5,940 nucleotides of DNA, from positions 1 to 5,940 of the forward strand of contig WFRC01000216.1 of NCBI GenBank assembly GCA_015486685.1, read 5' to 3'. Position 1 is the first letter of the stretch; the number at the start of each line of letters is the position of its first letter. The position numbers and the translations under genes were made by a program. The DNA is from Caldifarciminota bacterium (GTDB lineage: Bacteria > Hydrothermota > UBA3072 > WFRC01). The notes under the pieces were generated by a model. The model saw only the letters and a program-made list of their open reading frames with translations. It had not been told where the DNA came from and did no database searches. This document shows, piece after piece, positions 1-3,259 of the stretch.

Positions 1-36
1 GTTCCTACTTCTCACTTCCCAGTTCATCTGGGAGTA

Positions 37-70
37 TGGAGTGCATTGACCATGTCAATGCGTAGTTATC
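37..70 (+). repeat. REP-like palindrome, family A copy 1
   Basis: Starts with TGGAGT, followed by a perfect 8-bp stem with a 3-nt loop, GCATTGAC-CAT-GTCAATGC (43-61), then GTAGTTATC. The same architecture recurs at 1226, 1261 and 2549, and inverted at 3204. Two of the copies bracket a RAYT transposase gene, so this is best read as a REP element that such an enzyme can mobilise. The flanks and the hairpin geometry are conserved between copies while the stem sequence differs. Confidence 0.8.
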
Positions 71-121
71 TGTTATCTTTACGATTAACGTCTCACGATT
101 TACGATTAACGAAATATTTCC
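61..121 (+). repeat. Tail segment following family A repeat
   Basis: An AT-rich tail beginning CGTAGTTAT and containing ACGATTAACG and TTACGATTAACGAA. The same series follows the interrupted family A copy at 1340-1401, and its middle part recurs at 5735-5753. TTACGATTAACGAA is identical at 100-113 and 1380-1393. The tail therefore seems to belong to a longer dispersed repeat of which the palindrome is only one end. There is no coding potential. Confidence 0.55.
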
Positions 122-146
122 ACATTCTCACTTCCTATTTGTCCGT

Positions 147-189
147 GTCATTGCGAGGCTCAATTTATTGAGCCGTGGCAATCTCATTC
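147..189 (+). repeat. Palindromic repeat, family B (GTCATTGCGAG...GCAATCTCA) copy 1
   Basis: Begins GTCATTGCGAG and ends GGCAATCTCATTC. It has an inner 8-bp stem, GGCTCAAT (157-164) with ATTGAGCC (167-174), and an outer pair ATTGC (150-154) with GCAAT (178-182). A second copy with the same ends but a different stem interior lies at 1296-1330, and a half-copy at 779-789. Short repeats with these termini are widespread in bacterial intergenic DNA. No protein is encoded. Confidence 0.75.
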
Positions 190-212
190 AATAGGCATTT
201 TCCTTTTTATTT

Positions 213-247
213 CCCTCCCTTGATGGGAGGGACTAAGGGAGGGTGAA
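213..247 (+). repeat. GGGAGGG hairpin repeat, family D copy 1
   Basis: A perfect 7-bp inverted repeat, CCCTCCC (213-219) and GGGAGGG (225-231) with a 5-nt loop, followed by ACTAAGGGAGGGTGAA. The right part matches 1201-1223 with two mismatches over 23 nt, so it is a dispersed repeat. It lies just beyond the stop of hicB and could form an RNA hairpin there. Neither strand has a U-tract after the stem, so it is not called as an intrinsic terminator. Confidence 0.6.
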
Positions 248-263
248 ATTTGTTCTATAAGTA

Positions 264-515
264 TTACGCTGTCTTGACAGCAACCTTTTTTTCATTTGTT
301 ATAACTATTGTGGGATTAGGATTGGGTTTAGGGATAGGAAGCCCTTTTTCCTTTAAGAGGTTAATATGTTCCTCCATTCCCCATTTTGCTTTATATAAGC
401 AGTCTTCTACTGAATGCCCTATACCTGTAAAGCCCTCAATATCCGGAGAATAAAATCCAAAAAAGTTGGGGTCTTCTGTAGCTTCTATAATAAGGGAATA
501 TTTTAAGTCTATCAT
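264..515 (-). CDS. hicB: HicB-family antitoxin (short form)
   Basis: An 83-residue protein with the HicB N-terminal (UPF0150) pattern: strand YSLIIEA, then FFGFYSPDIEGFTGIGHS, then the helix VEDCLYKAKWGMEEHINLL and GLPIPKP. In the family this partial RNase H-like fold binds and neutralises the HicA mRNA interferase. The start is set by a strong GGAGG (526-522) six bases upstream of the ATG. That Shine-Dalgarno is encoded by the last codons of hicA. The hicA stop and hicB start share one base (TAATG), so the two are translationally coupled in the order toxin then antitoxin. The C-terminus (about residues 60-83, Pro/Asn-rich then basic) shows no ribbon-helix-helix or HTH domain, unlike HicB proteins that bind their own operator. 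Repression of the operon may therefore need another factor or the whole complex. Confidence 0.88.
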   Translation of the reverse strand: MIDLKYSLIIEATEDPNFFGFYSPDIEGFTGIGHSVEDCLYKAKWGMEEHINLLKEKGLPIPKPNPNPTIVITNEKKVAVKTA

Positions 516-712
516 TATTTACCTCCTTTTTTTAATCCTGCTGCCTTTAATATAGCGTTGCAGGTTCCCGTAGGAACCTCTTTTGAACCATGATAATCTA
601 TTCTTATTAACTTATCATTGCCTTCTTTGGCATAATATCTGATGGAACCTTTTTCCTTTACAAGTTTAAATCCATTTCGTTCCAGTTTTCTCACAAGTTC
701 ACTAAATTTCAT
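515..712 (-). CDS. hicA: HicA-family toxin (putative mRNA interferase)
   Basis: A 65-residue protein matching HicA/YcfA in length and pattern: MKFSELVRKLERNGF, a strand with KGSIRYY (21-27), IDYHGSKEVPTGT (38-50) and ILKAAGLKK (54-62). HicA toxins have a small dsRNA-binding-like fold and cleave mRNA during translation. The histidine that usually follows Gly-Ser in the first strand pair (GSH) is Ile24 here, and the only histidine is His41. The protein may belong to a subfamily with a shifted catalytic residue, or it may have weak or no nuclease activity. It is the first gene of a two-gene minus-strand operon with hicB and overlaps it by one base. A promoter lies directly upstream, and no Shine-Dalgarno is seen within 20 bases of the ATG, so the message may be leaderless or nearly so. 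Confidence 0.87.
   Translation of the reverse strand: MKFSELVRKLERNGFKLVKEKGSIRYYAKEGNDKLIRIDYHGSKEVPTGTCNAILKAAGLKKGGK
522..526 (-). promoter_or_regulatory. hicB ribosome binding site inside hicA
   Basis: On the minus strand AAAAAAGGAGGTAAATAATG joins the hicA end to the hicB start. GGAGG sits six bases before the hicB ATG and codes for the Gly-Gly of the hicA C-terminus (KKGGK). This fixes the hicB start and allows antitoxin synthesis independent of toxin initiation. Confidence 0.8.
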
Positions 713-716
713 ATAT

Positions 717-746
717 AATATATAAAAATATTTTCCTTAATGTCAA
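717..746 (-). promoter_or_regulatory. hicAB promoter
   Basis: On the minus strand there is a perfect -35 TTGACA (746-741), an 18-bp spacer and a -10-like TATATT (722-717). A start site about seven bases further on falls at or next to the hicA ATG (712), consistent with a leaderless or near-leaderless transcript. The -35 lies between two exact copies of an 11-bp sequence at 728-738 and 750-760. Confidence 0.6.
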
Positions 747-760
747 GATATATTTTCCTT
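728..760. promoter_or_regulatory. Candidate operator: 11-bp direct repeats around the hicAB -35
   Basis: ATATTTTCCTT occurs exactly at 728-738 and 750-760. The start-to-start distance is 22 bp (about two helical turns) and the -35 hexamer (741-746) lies between the copies. This suits two same-face binding sites for a repressor of hicAB. The region is very AT-rich, so chance is possible. Confidence 0.4.
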
Positions 761-778
761 TGACCCCCGATTTTTTTT

Positions 779-842
779 GTCATTGCGAGTTTATTTCCCT
801 TGTCATTCTGAATGGAGCGGAGCGAAATGAAGAATCTCATCC
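779..842 (+). repeat. Family B half-site followed by family C repeat (GTCATTCTGA...GAAGAATCTC)
   Basis: GTCATTGCGAG (779-789) matches the left end of family B, but no right end follows. From 802 an imperfect palindrome runs GTCATTCTGAATGGAG... to ...AATGAAGAATCTCATCC, with ATTCT (805-809) pairing AGAAT (831-835). Repeats with these ends are common dispersed intergenic elements in bacteria. The arrangement could be a family C copy that interrupted or replaced part of a family B copy. Confidence 0.6.
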
Positions 843-1090
843 TTTTCCTGTCATTTTTAATATTTTTTTATACCTCAGGGTCTTTTTAATTTTTCAATCT
901 TCATTTTGCATTAAATCCTTTATTCCCCTCCTATCAACTAATTCAAAACCCTTAACTCATTGATACTCAAAGAAAAAAGTTTTTTAATTTTTATGACTGA
1001 CCCCGAAAAAAGTGGGTAAGAGATTACATAGTTGAAAAGTCAAAAGTTGAAACTCGATGGTCAACACTAAGGTGGGAAGACCAATTTCGG

Positions 1091-1120
1091 TATTTAGCCA
1101 ATTGGCGTAATAGCTAAATA
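1091..1120. repeat. Isolated inverted repeat (8-bp stem)
   Basis: TATTTAGC (1091-1098) pairs perfectly with GCTAAATA (1113-1120) across a 14-nt loop. No second copy was found in the window and no T-tract follows, so it is reported only as possible structure. Confidence 0.35.
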
Positions 1121-1200
1121 GGTTGGAAATTCATACTATCTGCCACCCGCTCTCCTTATCATTTTGCACTTTGCATTTTTCATTAAATTCTCCACCCTCT

Positions 1201-1223
1201 GGGAGGGATTAAGGAAGGGTGAA
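1201..1223 (+). repeat. GGGAGGG repeat, family D copy 2 (partial)
   Basis: GGGAGGGATTAAGGAAGGGT plus GAA matches 225-247 at 21 of 23 positions. The left arm (ACCCTCT, ending just before 1201) is degraded compared with CCCTCCC of copy 1, so the hairpin is weaker here. Confidence 0.55.
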
Positions 1224-1225
1224 TC

Positions 1226-1258
1226 TGGAGTGCAACGGCCGTGCCGTTGCGTAGTTTG
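1226..1258 (+). repeat. REP-like palindrome, family A copy 2
   Basis: TGGAGT followed by GCAACGGC-CGT-GCCGTTGC (1232-1250) and GTAGTTTG. The stem differs from copy 1 at several positions on both arms yet remains perfectly paired, while the loop and flanks are kept. It sits head-to-tail with copy 3. Confidence 0.8.
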
Positions 1259-1260
1259 TT

Positions 1261-1285
1261 TGGAGTGCATTGACCGTGTCAATGC
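1261..1285 (+). repeat. REP-like palindrome, family A copy 3 (interrupted)
   Basis: TGGAGT then GCATTGAC-CGT-GTCAATGC (1267-1285). The expected GTAGTTAT tail does not follow directly. It resumes at 1341 after about 55 bp that contain a family B repeat. Confidence 0.8.
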
Positions 1286-1340
1286 TTCTCCCATTGTCAT
1301 TGCGAGGGATGAAGTCCCGAAGCAATCTCATAAGAAAGGC
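1286..1340 (+). repeat. Family B repeat inserted into family A repeat
   Basis: The 55 bp carry GTCATTGCGAGGGA...TCCCGAAGCAATCTCA (1296-1330), with ATTGC/GCAAT and GGGA/TCCC pairs. To the left is the family A palindrome ending ...CAATGC, and to the right is GTAGTTATTTTG, the normal continuation of family A (compare 54-70). Removing the segment restores a standard family A copy. The last two bases of the segment (GC) repeat the GC before it, which may be a 2-bp target duplication or chance. Confidence 0.6.
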
Positions 1341-1401
1341 GTAGTTATTTTGTTGTTTTTACAATTAACGAATAACGAATTACGATTAACGAATTTTCCC
1401 C
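1341..1401 (+). repeat. Tail segment of interrupted family A repeat
   Basis: GTAGTTATTTT followed by GTTGTTTTTACAATTAACG (1352-1370), AATAACGAATTACGATTAACGA and so on. It corresponds to 62-121. The 19-nt piece at 1352-1370 is identical to 5735-5753. Confidence 0.55.
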
Positions 1402-1444
1402 TTGATTTTTTCTCTTAATTTATTATGATAATGAAAAAAGGAGG
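1402..1444 (+). promoter_or_regulatory. Promoter and ribosome binding site of the FGE-like gene
   Basis: TTGATT (1402-1407), a 16-bp spacer, then TATGAT (1424-1429) as the -10, followed by AATGAAAAAAGGAGG with GGAGG at 1440-1444. A start site near 1436 gives a very short leader carrying only the Shine-Dalgarno. The block from 1420 is duplicated in front of the caspase gene at 3231 with the same 16-bp spacing. Confidence 0.5.
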
Positions 1445-1448
1445 TATG

Positions 1449-2537
1449 ATGAAAAAACATATATTGATTTTGATACTACCAGTAGTGCTTTTTTCTACCC
1501 CTCTTGTTACGAATGTTCGGTTTTCGCAAAAGGGGGATATAATACATATTTACTATGATTTGAATGCAACAGGAGGAAAGTTCAATGTTAAATTAGACCT
1601 ATCTACTGATGGAGGTAAAACATTTACAATAGTCCCGAAGTCTGTTTCAGGAGACATTGGGAAGGGGGTAAAACCCGGGGAAAATAAACATATTGTGTGG
1701 TATGCATCACGGGATTATAAGACCTTAACAGGCACAAATTTTGTATTCAGGGTAACAGCAGAAGGAAAGGGGCTTATTTATCTTCGCACAAACTCAAAGG
1801 GATATAAAGAATACAAGAACACAAAGGATGGTTCAATCCTGATATATATTCCTGCAGGAGAATTCACAATGGGCTCAAATCATGGTGATTCAGATGAAAA
1901 GCCTGTGCATAAGGTATATTTGGATGGGTATTATATAGGGAAGTATGAGGTGACAAACAGACAATACAAGAAATTTTGCGATGCAACAGGATATCCATAT
2001 CCCACACCAGACCCTGGATTTCCAGGAATGGATAATTATTTTGAGAATTATCCTGATTATCCAGTGGTGAATGAAACGTGGTATGGTGCAGTGGCATACT
2101 GCAAATGGGCAGGATTGAGATTACCCACAGAGGCAGAATGGGAAAAAGCAGCAAGGGGAACAGATGGTAGGAAATATCCGTGGGGAAACAGTGAGTCAGG
2201 AACCAATAAGGCGAATTACTGGATTGGTGATAACGGACAGGATGATAGCTACCATTATACATCTCCAGTGGGCAGTTTTCCCAGAGGTATATCACCTTAT
2301 GGATGTTATGACATGGCAGGGAATGCATTTGAGTGGTGTTCGGACGGGTATGATGCTAATTATTACAGGCACAGTCCATATAAAAATCCTAAGGGACCAG
2401 CATCAGACTCTTTCCGGGTTAATCGCGGTGGTTCTTGGCGCTTCAGCGTGTGGGAAATCCGCTGTTCTTTTCGGAATTGGCCCGCACCAGACTACAGGCG
2501 CAAAGACTTCGGCTTCCGCGTTGCCCGTTCTCCCTGA
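1449..2537 (+). CDS. Secreted Ig-like + FGE-sulfatase (C-type-lectin fold) protein with candidate DGR variable C-terminus
   Basis: A 362-residue exported protein. Residues 1-17 are a signal peptide (KKH, then ILILILPVVLF). About 20-105 form an Ig/fibronectin-like strand-rich domain. From about 128 there is an FGE-sulfatase/SUMF1 domain: IPAGEFTMGS (134-143), EKPVHKVYLDGYYIGKYEVT, LRLPTEAEWEKAARG (from 224), MAGNAFEWCSD (289-299), RGGSW (326-330) and the ending GFRVARSP. The paired active-site cysteines of true formylglycine-generating enzymes, expected after RGGS, are absent (RFSVWEIRCSF). It is therefore more likely a ligand-binding lectin-fold protein than a sulfatase activator. The start chosen is the ATG four bases after GGAGG. 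Frames opening at 1425 begin inside the predicted -10. Codons after about residue 322 are much richer in GC than the rest and use CGC/TTC/GAC-type codons; this stretch is described separately as a variable repeat. A REP/RAYT unit begins 11 bp downstream. Confidence 0.85.
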   Translation: MKKHILILILPVVLFSTPLVTNVRFSQKGDIIHIYYDLNATGGKFNVKLDLSTDGGKTFTIVPKSVSGDIGKGVKPGENKHIVWYASRDYKTLTGTNFVFRVTAEGKGLIYLRTNSKGYKEYKNTKDGSILIYIPAGEFTMGSNHGDSDEKPVHKVYLDGYYIGKYEVTNRQYKKFCDATGYPYPTPDPGFPGMDNYFENYPDYPVVNETWYGAVAYCKWAGLRLPTEAEWEKAARGTDGRKYPWGNSESGTNKANYWIGDNGQDDSYHYTSPVGSFPRGISPYGCYDMAGNAFEWCSDGYDANYYRHSPYKNPKGPASDSFRVNRGGSWRFSVWEIRCSFRNWPAPDYRRKDFGFRVARSP

Positions 2538-2540
2538 CCT
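2414..2540 (+). other. Candidate DGR variable repeat (VR) at the gene's 3' end
   Basis: A hand count gives about 58% GC over 2411-2540 against about 37% at 1921-1980 in the same gene. The segment encodes the C-terminal lectin-fold loop after RGGSW, where DGR target proteins place their variable residues. Many codons there have the form NNC/NNT, as expected from mutagenised AAC/AAT template codons: R331 CGC, F332 TTC, S333 AGC, F341 TTT, P345 CCC, D348 GAC, Y349 TAC, R351 CGC, D353 GAC and F354 TTC. It ends in 30 adenine-free bases (2507-2536), resembling the GC-rich initiation-of-mutagenic-homing site. A perfect 8-bp hairpin follows the stop codon by 17 bases. No template repeat or reverse transcriptase lies in the window, so this is inference from composition and position. 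Confidence 0.6.
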
Positions 2541-2548
2541 CTTGGATT

Positions 2549-2580
2549 TGGAGTGCATTCACCGTGTGAATGCGTCGTTA
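2549..2580 (+). repeat. REP-like palindrome, family A copy 4 (left end of RAYT unit)
   Basis: TGGAGT, perfect stem-loop GCATTCAC-CGT-GTGAATGC (2555-2573), then GTCGTTATC. It begins 11 bp after the stop of the FGE-like gene and directly follows the candidate variable repeat. The 8-bp stem could also act as the hairpin or cruciform that assists DGR homing, or as an mRNA 3' hairpin. Confidence 0.85.
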
Positions 2581-2620
2581 TCTTTAGTGTTATTGTTAAT
2601 AAAATTTTAATTAATTTGCT

Positions 2621-3175
2621 ATGAACCAGGACACTATATACAAAATATATTCGCATAATCCACCTCATTTATTTGTTTCTGGGGTGAAATATTTTATAAC
2701 GGGGGCAACTTACCTGAAGAAGCCATTTTTGAGGTTATCCGAGGCAAAATTATATCTACTTAAATCAATAAGAAAAGGAAGTGAAAAATATAAATGGATA
2801 TTGGAAGATTGGGTTATTCTTGATAATCATTATCATTTGATGTTACAGGCACCTGATAGGGATATAGATTTATCAAGATTGATGAATGAGATTCACAGAT
2901 TTACAGGATTATGGATAAAGAAGAATATAAATGGAACAAAAAGGTATAAAAAGATTTTTCATAATTATTGGGATACCTGTATTACTTATGAGAGTTCATA
3001 TTTTGCGAGATTAAATTATATATGGTTTAATCCAGTAAAGCACAATTATGTTGATGACCCAAAGGATTATCTTTTTGGTAGTTATTATTACAGGATAAAG
3101 GGGGAAAAGATACAGATGGAAGGCATAAAAAAGAAATATAGATGGGATAAAATAAATGTGAAAGATGATTTTTAA
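2621..3175 (+). CDS. REP-associated tyrosine transposase (RAYT, Y1_Tnp/IS200-like HUH family)
   Basis: 184 residues, the usual size for a RAYT. The N-terminal HNPPHLFVSG...YFITGATY is typical of the family. The metal-binding HUH motif is H70-Y71-H72 in LDNHYHLM. The probable catalytic tyrosine is Y133 in LNYIWFNPVKHNYV (131-144), the family's YI-x-x-NPV signature. The tail WDKINV follows a Tyr-rich YLFGSYYYR segment (150-158). Family members cut and join single-stranded DNA at REP hairpins. Here the gene lies between two inverted REPs of the same family as the other copies in the window, so it is their likely mobiliser. All key residues appear intact. No Shine-Dalgarno precedes the ATG, which suggests low expression. 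The TAA stop is part of the right-hand repeat. Confidence 0.9.
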   Translation: MNQDTIYKIYSHNPPHLFVSGVKYFITGATYLKKPFLRLSEAKLYLLKSIRKGSEKYKWILEDWVILDNHYHLMLQAPDRDIDLSRLMNEIHRFTGLWIKKNINGTKRYKKIFHNYWDTCITYESSYFARLNYIWFNPVKHNYVDDPKDYLFGSYYYRIKGEKIQMEGIKKKYRWDKINVKDDF

Positions 3176-3204
3176 CGACGCATTCACACGGAGAATGCAC
3201 TCCA
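3173..3204 (-). repeat. REP-like palindrome, family A copy 5 (right end of RAYT unit)
   Basis: Read on the minus strand: TGGAGT, GCATTCTC-CGT-GTGAATGC, GTCGTTA. It is the inverted counterpart of 2549-2580, with a single difference that leaves one mismatch in the stem. The RAYT stop codon TAA (3173-3175) lies within it. Confidence 0.85.
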
Positions 3205-3212
3205 GAAAAGAC

Positions 3213-3254
3213 TTGAAAAAAAATTATTTTTTATTATGATAATGAAAAAAGGAG
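3213..3254 (+). promoter_or_regulatory. Promoter and ribosome binding site of the caspase-family gene
   Basis: TTGAAA (3213-3218), a 16-bp spacer, TATGAT (3235-3240), then AATGAAAAAAGGAG with GGAG (3251-3254) five bases before the ATG at 3260. The 24 bases at 3231-3254 are identical to 1420-1443, and the -35/-10 spacing is the same as for the FGE-like gene. The caspase gene therefore has its own promoter and does not depend on reading through the RAYT unit. Confidence 0.5.
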
Positions 3255-3259
3255 AATAA

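Larger units (their letters stand above)
713..1424. other. Non-coding repeat-bearing intergenic region (712 bp)
   Basis: No credible gene lies here. The short open frames on the plus strand consist of repeat sequence and have no recognisable domain. The region holds the hicAB promoter, a family B half-copy with a family C repeat (779-842), a CTGACCCCG motif (997-1005), low-complexity T-rich and TTTGCA-rich stretches, an isolated hairpin (1091-1120), a family D copy (1201-1223), two tandem family A repeats (1226-1285) and an inserted family B repeat (1286-1340). Confidence 0.75.
2549..3204 (+). mobile_element. REP-RAYT unit (REPtron-like) bounded by 32-bp inverted repeats
   Basis: A 656-bp unit. 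The left end 2549-2580 and the reverse complement of 3173-3204 agree at 31 of 32 positions, running from TGGAGTGCATTC to GAATGCGTCGTTA. Each end is a family A REP, and the two are in opposite orientation. A single Y1/HUH transposase gene lies between them. The right repeat includes the transposase stop codon. No target duplication is seen, as expected for this enzyme class. Removing the unit would leave the two flanking genes about 66 bp apart. Confidence 0.75.

Noticed and set aside
213..231. Intrinsic terminator for hicAB
   Set aside because: The 7-bp stem is strong, but neither strand has a T-tract after it, and the sequence recurs at 1201 as a dispersed repeat.
760..963. 67-codon open frame on the plus strand
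   Set aside because: It is made of family B/C repeat sequence and T-rich DNA, has no Shine-Dalgarno and resembles no protein family.
37..1285. CRISPR array
   Set aside because: The repeats are short palindromes with differing stems and irregular spacing, and there are no unique spacers of uniform length or cas genes.
1164..1418. 84-codon open frame on the plus strand
   Set aside because: It translates through two REP palindromes, an inserted repeat and AT-rich tails, so it is an accident of repeat sequence.
1425..1448. Longer start for the FGE-like protein at 1425 (or 1431, 1446)
   Set aside because: These codons overlap the predicted -10 or the Shine-Dalgarno. GGAGG at 1440-1444 best serves the ATG at 1449, and the caspase gene has the same upstream block but with a stop codon (TAA 3257-3259) before its ATG.
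1864..2328. 154-codon open frame on the minus strand
   Set aside because: It is a shadow of the FGE-like gene. The plus-strand frame carries the recognisable domain.
1449..2537. Genuine formylglycine-generating enzyme that activates sulfatases
   Set aside because: The two active-site cysteines after RGGS are missing, no sulfatase gene is nearby, and the protein has an extra Ig-like domain and a signal peptide.
2538..3215. Target-site duplication around the RAYT unit
   Set aside because: The flanks ...CTTGGATT and GAAAAGACTT share no matching duplicated sequence. None is expected for an HUH single-strand transposase.
3213..3237. TATTAT (3232-3237) as the caspase -10
   Set aside because: The spacer to TTGAAA would be only 13 bp. 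TATGAT at 3235-3240 gives 16 bp, and the same geometry is found at the FGE-like gene.
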